A stretch of DNA of 64,000 nt from an uncultured Desulfuromonas sp. (GCF_963678835.1 NZ_OY787469.1:620001-684000); one strand, 5' to 3'. Positions 16,583 to 25,869 are shown, numbered from the stretch's first letter. Program-made: numbers and translations. The notes: generated from the letters alone by a model not told the origin.

Positions 16583-16619
16583 AAAAAGGTGAATCATAAT
16601 CAACTGATTCGCCTTTTTT
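16583..16619. terminator. terminator below the two-component operon
   Basis: A long stem (AAAAAGGTGAATCA 16583-16596 with TGATTCGCCTTTTTT 16605-16619, one G-T pair) has A/T tails on both sides. It lies 10 bp beyond the stop of the minus-strand regulator gene. Confidence 0.88.
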
Positions 16620-16628
16620 CTTGGGAGA

Positions 16629-17990
16629 TTACAGGTCGATGTCGTAGTACTTGATTTTATACTGCAACGAACGCAGGCTGATCTCAAGCATCTCGGCCGC
16701 TTGGGCGCGTTTGCCGTTTGTCCGTTCAAGGGCTGCGGAGATATAGCGCCTTTCCAAAGCCTCTGTCGCTTTTTTTAGAGAAATATCGTCATCTACGAAC
16801 GCGTGTGCTGCTGGATGGTTGATCTCTTTGGACAGATCGTTGATCGTGATTTCCTGCCCTCGGCAAAAAATCAACGTCTTTTCGATGACGTTCTGCAGTT
16901 CACGGACATTGCCGGGCCAGGAGTAATTTTGCAGCGCATCACTGGCGTCACGGGTCAGCCTGGGCACGGGACGACCTTCACGTGTGGCAATTTTCTGGAG
17001 AAAATACGCACAAAGGGAAAGAATATCCTCTTTGCGGGAGCGCAGTGTCGGGACTGTCAGCTCAACAACGGCCAAGCGGTAGTAGAGGTCTTCACGGAAG
17101 TTTCTCTGAGCAATCGTCTCTTTGAGGTGTTTGGCTGTTGCGGCGATGATTCGGACATCAATTTTGCGCGGTTTTGTTTCCCCTACGGCAAGGACCTCTT
17201 TCTCTTGCAGAGCCCGAAGTAGTTTGGGCTGAAACTCCAAAGGCAATTCACCGATTTCATCGAGAAATAAGGTACCGCCGTTAGCGGCATAGAACAGGCC
17301 CGGATGATTCTGGGTGGCGCCGGTAAAAGCTCCCTTGCGGTGGCCGAACAGTTCACTTTCCACTAATTGCGGGGACAGCGCACTGCAGTTGACGGCCACA
17401 AAGGGAGCTTTGGCGCGCGGGCTGTGCTCATGTAACGCACGGGCAATCAGTTCCTTGCCGGTACCGGTTTCGCCCTGAATGAGCACCGGTGAGGCCACGG
17501 TCGCCAGTGTCTCAACCTGATGCAGCACCTGCTTGATGGCAGTGCTGTCGCCGATGATCTGCTGTTGTTCTCCAGAGGATCTAAGTTCGCGCCGCAACGT
17601 TTCGTTCTCCCGCTGCAACCGTAATCGCTCCTGGGCTTTTTTCAGAGTAAGAATAATTTCATCCGGCCGAAACGGTTTTGATATGTAGTCGTAGGCGCCA
17701 TTCTTCATACAGTTCAATGCTGTTTCAAGTGACCCATAAGCGCTCATCATAATAACGGTTAAGTCAGGGAATTTAGGCAGAATACGACTGAGGAAGCCGA
17801 TACCATCCAATTCAGGCATGCGAACGTCGCACAAGACCAGGTCATAATGATTGTGTTCGACTTTCTCAAGAGCCTGTTTGCCGTTTTCAGCTGCGTCGAC
17901 CTGATACTCTTCCTCCTCTAAAATCGTCTGGAGGAGATGACGCATGGCGGATTCGTCGTCGACAATGAGAATGGAGCAGTTTTTGCTCAT
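16629..17990 (-). CDS. NtrC-family sigma-54-dependent response regulator
   Basis: This 453-residue regulator has an N-terminal receiver domain (1-120) with acidic pocket VDDES and phospho-acceptor Asp in LVLCDVRMPE (about residue 55). The AAA+ domain (about 145-385) has Walker A GETGTGKE, the sigma-54 contact loop GAFTGA, Walker B GTLFLDEIGE and the R-finger region. A Fis-type helix-turn-helix is at the C-terminus (KRAQAAEMLEISLRSLQYKI). It activates RpoN promoters when phosphorylated. Its ATG overlaps the kinase stop codon (TGATG at 17988-17992), so the pair is translationally coupled. A PilR-like role is suggested by the nearby minor-pilin operon with an RpoN-like promoter, but not proven. 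Confidence 0.93.
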   Translation of the reverse strand: MSKNCSILIVDDESAMRHLLQTILEEEEYQVDAAENGKQALEKVEHNHYDLVLCDVRMPELDGIGFLSRILPKFPDLTVIMMSAYGSLETALNCMKNGAYDYISKPFRPDEIILTLKKAQERLRLQRENETLRRELRSSGEQQQIIGDSTAIKQVLHQVETLATVASPVLIQGETGTGKELIARALHEHSPRAKAPFVAVNCSALSPQLVESELFGHRKGAFTGATQNHPGLFYAANGGTLFLDEIGELPLEFQPKLLRALQEKEVLAVGETKPRKIDVRIIAATAKHLKETIAQRNFREDLYYRLAVVELTVPTLRSRKEDILSLCAYFLQKIATREGRPVPRLTRDASDALQNYSWPGNVRELQNVIEKTLIFCRGQEITINDLSKEINHPAAHAFVDDDISLKKATEALERRYISAALERTNGKRAQAAEMLEISLRSLQYKIKYYDIDL

Positions 17991-19483
17991 CAGGACTCTC
18001 CGGGAATGATAGGTAGTGTGACCGTAAAGCAGCTTCCTTTGCCTTGCGTTGATGTGGCCTGTAACTCGCCCTGGGCATCGTGCACCAGTTGGTAGCTGAC
18101 ATATAAGCCGAGGCCGCGACCCTTACCCGGCGCTTTGGTGGTGTAGAACGGATCAAAAATGGTTTCCAGGCTCTGCTCTTCAATGCCCTGACCATTATCT
18201 TCGACCTTAATTGTGACCTTCAAGTCGTTTTCTATTGCTGTGACGGTGATGGCGCCATAGCTGTCCGTTGCGTCGCGGGCATTGAGGATCAGGTTGACCA
18301 GAACCTGCTGTAGTTTAATAGGTGGAATAGGGACATGGCTTAATTGTTCCGGCCAGTCCGTCGACAGATGGCGTTCTTTCAGCGCCCCTTGCTGTAACAG
18401 CATGTCGCAGCTGTGTTTGAGAACCTCAGAAGGAGCACAGTTGGCATGGGCTGACTCGTGATCCGGGGCGGCAAAATCAAGCAAGTCTTTGATCAGTTGG
18501 TCCATGCGATGACTCTCATTGAGGGCGCGCTCAATGAGATCGCGGTTTTTAGGCTCTTCACAACGCTTTTTGAGTAACTCCAGATAGCCGATTGAGGCAC
18601 TGAGAGGGTTGCCCAGCTCATGAGCAATGCCGGAGGTCAGGTTGCCGATGGAAGCAATACGTTCCGAATGGGCCAGGTGCTGACGTGCCTGTTTTAGCTT
18701 TTCATAGGTTTCCTGGAGCTTACGATAGTGATGACGTTGTTCTTCGAGACTGTTTTGAAGACTGTCAACCATCTGGTTGAAGGCTGAACCAAGCTCGGTG
18801 ATCTCCCGTGGTCCGGATTCCGGGGCGCGTTGACTTAAATCGCCATCGGTAATTTGTAATGCACGGCGGGTCAGTAAGGTTACGGGACGGATAACCGAAG
18901 GGTTGAGCAGCAAAATTGCGGTCAGAACCAGAATCAGGCCGTAACCGAAACAGAACAGCACTGCCAGTTTTGTCAGAGCGAGAAGTTGTTCGAAAATGTT
19001 GTGTAGCGGGTAGCGCAGTTGCAACGCATAGGTTGTACCATAACGATGAATAGACGTGGTTATTTCAACATATTGTTCCGAGGCCTGAGCGTTTGGCCAG
19101 AGATTCAAGGTGCTGGGGAAGCTGAGGTGGATTTGTGGTGATTGACGCAATAGGGCGTAGCGTAACTCTCGCTGGGCCCGGTCGCGAACTGTCAGTGTTG
19201 TTGACATGGCAATCGGCATCATCTGTTGATCGACGAGACGCCAGTGAAGAAGTTCATGGTGTCGCGCATACTGCTCGACGACCTGAACCATTTCAAGTTC
19301 CGGTAGCTGTTCCACGGCGATGCTTAATGCCGTTGAATGATCGGTGTGGAGCTTGATGGCCTGATCCAGTAGGCGTGTTTCTGTCAGGCGCAGCAGCAAA
19401 AACGTCATAAAAAGCAAGGCCGCGCCAACCAATAATCCGCTGGAAAGGATGATTTCGGTGCGGAGCCCGAGAACGCGCTTCAT
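17990..19483 (-). CDS. membrane sensor histidine kinase
   Basis: This 497-residue kinase has transmembrane helices at about 10-32 and 170-195 flanking a periplasmic sensor domain of about 140 residues. It then has a HAMP domain (NPSVIRPVTLLTRRALQITD), a coiled coil, a HisKA domain with the phospho-His in GIAHELGNPLSASIGYLELL, and an HATPase domain (NLILNARDAT, DNGQGI, GRGLGLYVS). The H-box with ELGNP places it with NtrB/AtoS-type kinases that pair with sigma-54 regulators. It overlaps radC by 4 bases upstream and the regulator gene downstream. The signal is unknown. Confidence 0.92.
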   Translation of the reverse strand: MKRVLGLRTEIILSSGLLVGAALLFMTFLLLRLTETRLLDQAIKLHTDHSTALSIAVEQLPELEMVQVVEQYARHHELLHWRLVDQQMMPIAMSTTLTVRDRAQRELRYALLRQSPQIHLSFPSTLNLWPNAQASEQYVEITTSIHRYGTTYALQLRYPLHNIFEQLLALTKLAVLFCFGYGLILVLTAILLLNPSVIRPVTLLTRRALQITDGDLSQRAPESGPREITELGSAFNQMVDSLQNSLEEQRHHYRKLQETYEKLKQARQHLAHSERIASIGNLTSGIAHELGNPLSASIGYLELLKKRCEEPKNRDLIERALNESHRMDQLIKDLLDFAAPDHESAHANCAPSEVLKHSCDMLLQQGALKERHLSTDWPEQLSHVPIPPIKLQQVLVNLILNARDATDSYGAITVTAIENDLKVTIKVEDNGQGIEEQSLETIFDPFYTTKAPGKGRGLGLYVSYQLVHDAQGELQATSTQGKGSCFTVTLPIIPGES

Positions 19484-20181
19484 GAGGCCCCCATCAATCC
19501 CTGTTCAGCAAGGCTGGTGTAACTGTCATGGCCGATAATAATGTGGTCAAGCACGCGGACGCCGAGCAGGTCGCCAGCTTCTTTGAGCCGCTGGGTGATG
19601 GAGATATCTTCGCGGCTGGGGGTTGGATCGCCGGAGGGGTGGTTGTGGACAAACAGAACTGCAGCGGCTGATTCGCGCACCACTGCCGTGAAGACTTCGC
19701 GTGGATGGACAATGCTGGAAGTCAGGCAGCCTTCAGAGATGCGCACGTCTTTGAGCAGACGGTTCTTGGCATCGAGCAGCAGGGCGATAAAAACCTCTTT
19801 GTTGTAGCGCAAAAAGCGATTGCGGTAACGCTGGAAGACCGTTTCGGCATGGGTGAATGAACCTCCCGGCATCAGAGCGCAGTCACTCAGTCGCCTGGCC
19901 AGCTCGAACACGGCGTGCAATTCCGCCGATTTGGCCGGACCAACGCCGTTGATCGTGCAGAGTTCGCTGGTGGTGGCGCGGGCCAATTGCGGCAAACTGT
20001 CAAATTTATTGAGCAGACTACGTGCCTGATCGACAGCGCTGGTGCCGCTGGCGGCATCACCGGTGCGTAAAATCAGCGCCAGCAGCTCTGCATCGCTGAG
20101 CGCTTCGCTACCGCGCTGCAGGAGCTTTTCTCTGGGCCGATCGCCTTCCGGCCAGTCTTTGATTCGCCGCAACTCCGCCAT
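19480..20181 (-). CDS. radC: RadC-family JAB-domain protein
   Basis: This 233-residue protein has an N-terminal helix-hairpin-helix region (about residues 70-85, NGVGPAKSAEL) and a C-terminal MPN/JAB metal site HNHPSGDPTPSREDI near 178. It matches the RadC family in length and order. The classical role in DNA repair is disputed and the biochemical activity is not settled. Its stop overlaps the histidine-kinase start by 4 bases, and it follows the PH-like gene by 10 bp. Together with radA it makes this minus-strand cluster repair-flavoured. Confidence 0.92.
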   Translation of the reverse strand: MAELRRIKDWPEGDRPREKLLQRGSEALSDAELLALILRTGDAASGTSAVDQARSLLNKFDSLPQLARATTSELCTINGVGPAKSAELHAVFELARRLSDCALMPGGSFTHAETVFQRYRNRFLRYNKEVFIALLLDAKNRLLKDVRISEGCLTSSIVHPREVFTAVVRESAAAVLFVHNHPSGDPTPSREDISITQRLKEAGDLLGVRVLDHIIIGHDSYTSLAEQGLMGAS

Positions 20182-20191
20182 GGTTTTCGGC

Positions 20192-20704
20192 TCACGAATG
20201 CATTCTGAGCTGCGCGTAGAGAATAAATCCCATCAGGGCAACGGCCAGCCAGCAGGAGATGATATCGGTACTTTTCCGAGGCGGTTCCTCCGCCATTTGT
20301 GATGTCTCTTCACTGACGGTTTCAGCCGGAACATAAGAGAGCAGCTGTGAAATCATCAGGGGAAACTTCGAATAAGCGTTGGAAATGATCAGAAAATCAT
20401 CGCCGGCACACAGGGTGACAAAGGCCCGTTTTTTCACCTGAATGGTTTCCACCGCCGTGATCTCGGCAATCTTGACAATTTTTCGGCGCAGAAATTTGCG
20501 TGTCTCAATCTGCTCCGTGCCAATGGTTGTACGGCGAAACAGGCATTCGATGAACAACACGATCACCGGCAAAATCATAAAGGCGAGAATGACGATTTTG
20601 GCAACAGGCTCTTTTAAAACAATGCAGCTGACCAGTAAGGCCACAATCTCTATAGCGAGCAGTCCCAGAGGGAAGAGGAAAGCCTTGCGAATCCGGAATG
20701 TCAT
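20192..20704 (-). CDS. membrane protein with bacterial PH-like domain
   Basis: This 170-residue protein has two N-terminal transmembrane helices (about 8-55) and a cytoplasmic domain with RTTIGTEQIETRKFLRRK and ITAVETIQVKK, resembling the beta-sandwich strands of bacterial PH (YdbS/bPH) domains. A single C-terminal helix (CWLAVALMGFILYA) sits before a short tail. ATG at 20702-20704 is preferred to 20728 because GGAG lies at proper distance. It sits between radA and radC in the same orientation. Function unknown. Confidence 0.65.
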   Translation of the reverse strand: MTFRIRKAFLFPLGLLAIEIVALLVSCIVLKEPVAKIVILAFMILPVIVLFIECLFRRTTIGTEQIETRKFLRRKIVKIAEITAVETIQVKKRAFVTLCAGDDFLIISNAYSKFPLMISQLLSYVPAETVSEETSQMAEEPPRKSTDIISCWLAVALMGFILYAQLRMHS

Positions 20705-20803
20705 AATAATGCTCCAGCAGATATACAAAAAGGGTGTTCCGTCTATCTAGATGAGACACATCCAACATAAACAGGGTCACGACCAATGTCAATTTTCAGA
20801 TGA

Positions 20804-22171
20804 CTAATGGTCAAATAGCACGTCCAGAGCTTCCTGGGCGGTTCCTACCGGACATAAGATAATCCCGGATGGTGCTTCAATGCTTTTGCTGTTACTTGTC
20901 GGCAGCAGACAGCGCTCAAAGCCGAGGCGCGTTGCCTCTTTGATGCGCAGTTCCGGTTGCGAGACCGCGCGGATTTCACCGGCCAGACCGATTTCACCAA
21001 AAACCACCGTGCGTCGCGGGACACTTTTGTTGAGATGGCTCGACGCCAATGCCGCAAGAATCGCCAAATCCGCTGCCGGCTCGTCGATTTTAACCCCGCC
21101 GGCGACATTGACGAAAATGTCGTGACTGAGCAGCGACATGCCGACCTTCTTCTCCAACACCGCCACCAGTAGAGAAACCCGATTATGGTCGATGCCCATG
21201 GCGGTACGCCGCGCCGTACCGTAGGGGGCGCTGGATACCAGCGCCTGCAGTTCAACCAGGATCGGCCGACTGCCTTCGACCGATGGAATGACCACGCTGC
21301 CGGGGGCATCTTCCGGGCGCTCAGCGAGAAAGATTTCTGACGGATTTTTTACCTCACGCAGACCGCAGTCGCTCATCTGAAACACGCCGATCTCGTTGGT
21401 TGAGCCGAAACGGTTTTTCACCGCCCGAAGAATACGGTAAGGGTGGCCGGGGTCGCCCTCAAAATAGAGCACCGTATCCACCATGTGCTCAAGCACGCGT
21501 GGTCCGGCAATGCTGCCGTCCTTGGTGACGTGGCCGACGATAAAGGTGGGCAGGTTGCTGTTCTTGGCCTGCTGCATCAGTTGTCCGGCGCATTCACGCA
21601 CCTGGCTGACGCTGCCGGGCGCCGATTCAATCTGGGTGGTAAACATGGTTTGGATCGAATCAATGATGAGAAAGTCGGGCTGGACATCGCGCACTTTGTC
21701 GAAAATGGTTTCCAAAGCCGTCTCCGCCAGTAGAAACAGATGCTCAGGATTGACACCGAGGCGTTCGGCGCGCAACTTGACTTGCAAGCAGGATTCCTCA
21801 CCCGTGACATAGAGCGTTTTGCCGTTGCGCGACAACTGATCTATCGCCTGTAACAACAGGGTCGATTTGCCGATGCCCGGGTCACCACCGATCAGGGTGA
21901 AGGAGCCTGCAACAATGCCGCCGCCGAGCACTCGGTCCAGCTCGGAAATGCCGCATTGCTTGCGCGGTTCATCCTGCGACGCGATCTCCTTCAGACGCAG
22001 CGGTTTGGCGTGTGACTCGCCGATGCGATGGGTTTTGCCCTTGGATGACGGGACGGTCTCTTCCACCAGCGTGTTCCATTGCTGGCAGTCCGGGCATTTG
22101 CCCATCCACTTGGGACTCTGGTAGCCACAGTTGCTGCAGGTGTAAATACTTTTTGTTTTACGTTGGGCCAT
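20804..22171 (-). CDS. radA: DNA repair protein RadA
   Basis: This 455-residue branch-migration ATPase processes recombination intermediates with RecA. Visible: an N-terminal C4 zinc finger (CSNCGYQSPKWMGKCPDC), Walker A GGDPGIGKST at about 95, the RadA-specific KNRFGSTNEIGVF motif, and a C-terminal Lon-protease-like domain without the catalytic Ser-Lys dyad (RRTVVFGEIGLAGEIR). The length is normal. It heads the minus-strand cluster continuing to the PH protein, radC and the two-component pair. Confidence 0.96.
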   Translation of the reverse strand: MAQRKTKSIYTCSNCGYQSPKWMGKCPDCQQWNTLVEETVPSSKGKTHRIGESHAKPLRLKEIASQDEPRKQCGISELDRVLGGGIVAGSFTLIGGDPGIGKSTLLLQAIDQLSRNGKTLYVTGEESCLQVKLRAERLGVNPEHLFLLAETALETIFDKVRDVQPDFLIIDSIQTMFTTQIESAPGSVSQVRECAGQLMQQAKNSNLPTFIVGHVTKDGSIAGPRVLEHMVDTVLYFEGDPGHPYRILRAVKNRFGSTNEIGVFQMSDCGLREVKNPSEIFLAERPEDAPGSVVIPSVEGSRPILVELQALVSSAPYGTARRTAMGIDHNRVSLLVAVLEKKVGMSLLSHDIFVNVAGGVKIDEPAADLAILAALASSHLNKSVPRRTVVFGEIGLAGEIRAVSQPELRIKEATRLGFERCLLPTSNSKSIEAPSGIILCPVGTAQEALDVLFDH

Positions 22172-22414
22172 GGAATTCTATCAATTGAATGAGGAGATAT
22201 AAGGATTTTTGTGCTGTTATCTTGTTGATTAGACACTATTTTGTGCGCCTTGTCGTGCCTTTTTTCTATGACTGCTCCGGGGGGTTTTATCTTGACGAAA
22301 AAGCGCGTATAATTTACCGCTTGCAGCGTGCCGTCATCTTTTTTAAGATAGTAAAGATGACTGAAAAGGTTTTATTTGTTTTGAAGGTATAACGCTGCGC
22401 TGAATCAACCCTTT

Positions 22415-23839
22415 ATGAAACGAGATCCGCTTATGTTAGCACCCCGCGTCATTCGACTTCTTGAAGATATTGTCGGTGAAGAATATATCACTACTGATGC
22501 CACGGATATGTTGTGTTACTCCTACGATGCCACGCAACAGACCTTTCTGCCCGATGCGGTCGTGTTTCCGGAAAACACCGACCAGGTGAGTCTGGTTATG
22601 AAAATGGCTAATGTCGAAAATGTTCCGGTATTCCCACGCGGTGCCGGCAGCGGCTTTACCGGTGGTAGTTTGCCGATTGCCGGTGGCATTGTTCTTGTTA
22701 CCAGCCGTATGGATCAGATTCTCGAAATCGATGAAGATAACCTCGTTGCCACGGTTGAGCCGGGCGTGGTCACCGAGCAGTTTCAACTGGCCGTGGAAAA
22801 GGTCGGTCTGTTCTACCCGCCCGATCCGGCGTCGCTTAAGTTCAGCACTCTGGGTGGCAATGCCGCCGAATGTGCCGGCGGTCCGCGCTGCGTCAAATAT
22901 GGCGTCACCAAAGATTATATCCTCGGCCTCGAAGTGGTGACACCGCAGGGCGACATCATCCGCACCGGCGGCCCGACCATGAAGGGTGTGGTCGGTTACG
23001 ATCTGACTAAACTGATGGTCGGATGTGAAGGTACCCTCGGTATCATCACCAAGTTGATCATCAAATTGTTACCGTTGCCTGAAGCCAAAAAGACCATGCT
23101 GATCATGTTTGATTCCATTGACGGCGCGGCCCAAGCGGTTTCGGCGATTATTCGTGGCAAGATCATTCCCACCACTCTGGAATTCATGGATGCCGCGACC
23201 ATCGAATGTGTGCGCAAAGCCACCGACCTCGATTTGCCCAAAGAGGCCCAGGCTGTATTGATCGTTGAAGTGGATGGCGACAAAAACATGATCGATAGCC
23301 AGGCGGAAAAGGTGCTGCACATTGTTCAGCCGCTAGGCATTGTCAACACCCGTGTGGCCACCACACCGGCGGAGAGTGAAGACATCTGGAAAGTACGCCG
23401 TTCGGTATCGGCCAGTTTGCGCAATGTCAATCCGGACAAGTTTAACGAGGATATCTGTGTGCCGCGCAGCCGGGTGCCCGATATGATTCGCAAGGTCAAC
23501 GCCATTTCAGAGAATTACCAGATTCCAATTGTCAATTTCGGTCATGCCGGTGACGGCAATATCCACGTCAATATCATGATCGACAGCAAACAACCCGGTC
23601 AGACGGAAAAAGCCGAGCTGGCCATCAAAGAGGTGTTTGCAGGAGCGCTGGAACTCGGTGGCACCATGAGTGGAGAGCACGGTGTCGGCAACACCAAGGC
23701 ACCCTATATCCCTATGGAACTCGATCCTGCTGCTGTGGCGTATATGAAAACCATCAAGCAGGCCCTTGATCCGAAAAACGTGTTGAATCCGGGCAAGATC
23801 CTTCTGGAGGATGCGCCGGTGGAGGCGCAGGCAAGCTGA
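22415..23839 (+). CDS. glcD: FAD-linked glycolate/D-lactate dehydrogenase subunit (GlcD type)
   Basis: This 474-residue flavoprotein of the FAD_binding_4 / FAD-oxidase C family has a PP-loop-like FAD site with PRGAGSGFTGGSLP (about 75) and GGNAAECAGGPRCVKYGVT (about 148). The C-terminal substrate domain has NFGHAGDGNIHVN and the conserved GEHGVGNTK. It oxidises a 2-hydroxyacid to the 2-oxoacid; substrate choice (glycolate versus D-lactate) cannot be read from sequence. An internal ATG at 22433 is an alternative start, and neither has a strong ribosome site. Its stop overlaps the next start (TGATG), so it is coupled to the iron-sulfur partner. Confidence 0.9.
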   Translation: MKRDPLMLAPRVIRLLEDIVGEEYITTDATDMLCYSYDATQQTFLPDAVVFPENTDQVSLVMKMANVENVPVFPRGAGSGFTGGSLPIAGGIVLVTSRMDQILEIDEDNLVATVEPGVVTEQFQLAVEKVGLFYPPDPASLKFSTLGGNAAECAGGPRCVKYGVTKDYILGLEVVTPQGDIIRTGGPTMKGVVGYDLTKLMVGCEGTLGIITKLIIKLLPLPEAKKTMLIMFDSIDGAAQAVSAIIRGKIIPTTLEFMDAATIECVRKATDLDLPKEAQAVLIVEVDGDKNMIDSQAEKVLHIVQPLGIVNTRVATTPAESEDIWKVRRSVSASLRNVNPDKFNEDICVPRSRVPDMIRKVNAISENYQIPIVNFGHAGDGNIHVNIMIDSKQPGQTEKAELAIKEVFAGALELGGTMSGEHGVGNTKAPYIPMELDPAAVAYMKTIKQALDPKNVLNPGKILLEDAPVEAQAS

Positions 23840-25104
23840 TGAGTGAACAAAAAAAACATAAAACACTGGAAGACTTTCGTGCTGAGATTGATCGCTGTGT
23901 CAAGTGCGGTGCCTGCCAGGCCCAGTGTGCTGTGTATAAGACATTGAAGCGTGAATCTACGGTAGCGCGGGGTAAGGTGGCCATTGCCGAAGCCCTGCTC
24001 GACAAAGACCTGCCGCTCAACGATCGCTTTGTCCTCGATATGTCGCAATGTCTGCTGTGTGGCTCCTGCTACGACAAATGTCCCAATCTTGTGCCGACGG
24101 ATGAAATTGTCATGGCGGCCCGGCGCGAGATTGCCGAGCGCAAGGGGCTGTCGACCTTCGGCAAGGCGTTGACCGGTATCATCAAGCGGCCCAAGCTGAT
24201 GGATGTATTGGCCAAGAGTGGTCAGCGTTTTGGTTCACTGTTGTTTAAAAAAGTGCCCGAGCACAGTGGGCTGCGGTTGCGTTTTCCGGCACCGTTTATT
24301 GCTCAGGATCGTGCCATTCCTGAAATTGCCAAGACGCCGTTCCGCGAGCGCTATCCCGCTAAAATTGCCGGTGATGCCGACAAGCCGCTGGTGGCATTCT
24401 TTACCGGCTGCATGATCAATTATACCTATCCTGAAGTGGGTGAGGCCCTGGTCAAGATCATGCGCTTTATGGGCTTTCCTCTGGTTGTTCCCGAAGGGCA
24501 AGGTTGCTGCGGTCTGCCCGCTCATGCCGCTGGCGATGCCGCTACTGTGGATCAGCTGGCCGATAGCAATGTCATGGCCTTTGCCCGTGAAGACGCCGTG
24601 GTCGTTACCGCTTGTGCTTCCTGCAATGCCGGAATTGGCAAGCATTACCGCGATATGGGCGGCGACTATGCCGTCCTGGGAGAAAAAGTGGTTGATGTGC
24701 TCAAGTTCCTGGTGGACAATGGCCTGGTCGAAAAGCTGGCCACTCTGGATGTGCCACAAGAGACCGTGCGGGTTACGTATCATGATCCCTGTCATTTACG
24801 CACGCAGGGGATCACCGCCGAGCCACGTGCTCTGTTGCGGGCGTTGCCGGGTGTGGAATTCGTTGAGATGGACGGCGCGGATCGCTGCTGCGGCTTAGGT
24901 GGCACGTTTTCCGTGTACCACTACGACACCAGCCTCAAAATCGGTTCACGCAAAGCCGACGGTATTGCCGCAAGCCGCGCGGATATGGTTGCCTCTGCCT
25001 GTCCGGGGTGTATGATGCAATTGCAGGACTCAATTGAACATGCGGGTCTTTCGCAACGTGTCTGCCATGTGCTTGAGTTGATTGCGGCCCGTTTGCCTGA
25101 GTAA
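23839..25104 (+). CDS. glcF: iron-sulfur subunit with two CCG domains (GlcF type)
   Basis: This 421-residue protein carries two 4Fe-4S ferredoxin motifs (CVKCGACQAQC near 14 and CLLCGSCYDKC near 71). Two heterodisulfide-reductase-type CCG domains follow (GCCGLPAHAAGD near 223, CCGLGGTFSVYHYD near 350). This is the GlcF/LldE-like electron-transfer partner of GlcD, passing electrons from the flavin to quinone or, in this setting, perhaps to the cytochrome encoded next. It is translationally coupled to glcD and is followed 30 bp later by a triheme cytochrome gene. Confidence 0.9.
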   Translation: MSEQKKHKTLEDFRAEIDRCVKCGACQAQCAVYKTLKRESTVARGKVAIAEALLDKDLPLNDRFVLDMSQCLLCGSCYDKCPNLVPTDEIVMAARREIAERKGLSTFGKALTGIIKRPKLMDVLAKSGQRFGSLLFKKVPEHSGLRLRFPAPFIAQDRAIPEIAKTPFRERYPAKIAGDADKPLVAFFTGCMINYTYPEVGEALVKIMRFMGFPLVVPEGQGCCGLPAHAAGDAATVDQLADSNVMAFAREDAVVVTACASCNAGIGKHYRDMGGDYAVLGEKVVDVLKFLVDNGLVEKLATLDVPQETVRVTYHDPCHLRTQGITAEPRALLRALPGVEFVEMDGADRCCGLGGTFSVYHYDTSLKIGSRKADGIAASRADMVASACPGCMMQLQDSIEHAGLSQRVCHVLELIAARLPE

Positions 25105-25134
25105 CGGAACTTCAATAAACCACAGGAGGATCAG

Positions 25135-25458
25135 ATGAAGAGAGTGATGGTATTGGTGATCGTAGGGATGTTGGCGTTGTGCTGGTCCTCTACGGTTCTG
25201 GCTGTACCCAAAGGGAAAAGTTTGACCTTTGCCGGATCAAGTATGGGCGCAGTGACCTTTGACGGCACATTGCATAATAATGCTGCAGAAAAAGGCTGCC
25301 GTGACTGCCATAACCCTGATGTCTTCCCTAAGATGAAGCAGGGAACGGTCAAGATCACCATGGCGCAAATTTACGCCGGTAAGCAATGTGGTATCTGCCA
25401 CGATGGCGGACGTGCCTTTGCCGCTAAGGGACATTGTGCCAAATGTCACAAGCGTTAA
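25135..25458 (+). CDS. small periplasmic triheme c-type cytochrome (c7-like)
   Basis: This 107-residue protein has a signal peptide (cleavage probably after VLA, residue 23) and three heme-binding CXXCH motifs (CRDCH, CGICH, CAKCH). Additional His residues (TLHNN, HDGGRAF, KGHC) could serve as axial ligands. AGGAGG precedes the ATG. It follows glcF by 30 bp, so it probably belongs to the same transcript. The inferred role is to accept electrons in the periplasm for metal- or electrode-type respiration. A second triheme cytochrome lies at 52880. Confidence 0.88.
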   Translation: MKRVMVLVIVGMLALCWSSTVLAVPKGKSLTFAGSSMGAVTFDGTLHNNAAEKGCRDCHNPDVFPKMKQGTVKITMAQIYAGKQCGICHDGGRAFAAKGHCAKCHKR

Positions 25459-25523
25459 CATTTTGATGGTCTGGACTGTAACGTTCACCCTCTGAATTTT
25501 TCGTCAAACAAAGAACATTTTTC

Positions 25524-25556
25524 AAGCAGGTTGATCTGTCGGGTCAACCTGCTTGT
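25524..25556 (+). terminator. terminator-like hairpin after the glcDF-cytochrome operon
   Basis: A perfect 11-bp stem (AAGCAGGTTGA 25524-25534 with TCAACCTGCTT 25544-25554) and 9-base loop lie 65 bp after the cytochrome stop. Only a weak T-tract follows. Confidence 0.65.
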
Positions 25557-25560
25557 CTAT

Positions 25561-25673
25561 TGTAGGAGCGGCTTCAGTCGCGAATTCCCATCATGAAAAG
25601 GATCAATGACCAGAACAATTCGCGAATAAATTCGCTCCTACAGGTGGTCACTCCGATGACAAAATTGACTGTG
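25561..25673. repeat. REPIN-like repeat, copy A
   Basis: This 113-bp element has ends that are inverted: TGTAGGAGCG at the start and CGCTCCTACA near 25634-25643, with inner CGCGAATT / AATTCGCG arms. A second copy of the same length with about ten differences lies at 26888-27000. The GTAGGAGCGGCTTCAG motif resembles the REP sequences of pseudomonads. The region from 25674 to 25808 shows nothing recognisable. Confidence 0.8.
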
Positions 25674-25808
25674 TTCAAGGACTCGTGCTCTGACAACACG
25701 AAATCTTCGGGTTTGGCTTCGCCTCGCACCATTCCCGCTGCGTTGCAAAATCTTGAAGTGGAGTGGCCACTCGAATTTTTAGCATGGACAGAGCACTAGG
25801 GACTTCGC

Positions 25809-25833
25809 AAGCCTTTTTGCAAAAGGCTTTTTT
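25809..25833 (+). terminator. terminator-like hairpin before the PP-loop gene
   Basis: AAGCCTTT (25809-25816) pairs with AAAGGCTT (25822-25829) across a short loop and is followed by TTTTT. It would end any read-through from the repeat region before the gene at 25870. Confidence 0.6.
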
Positions 25834-25869
25834 ATTATTCAAGTTATATAGCTAAGGATTCACGTTTCA

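Noticed and set aside
22292-22313. TTGACG and perfect TATAAT upstream of glcD read as a sigma-70 promoter.
   Set aside because: The two hexamers are only 10 bp apart, too close; TATAAT alone may still act with another -35.
25593-25799. Short frame beginning MKRINDQNNSRINSLL, repeated at 26887.
   Set aside because: Both are translations of the REPIN-like repeat.
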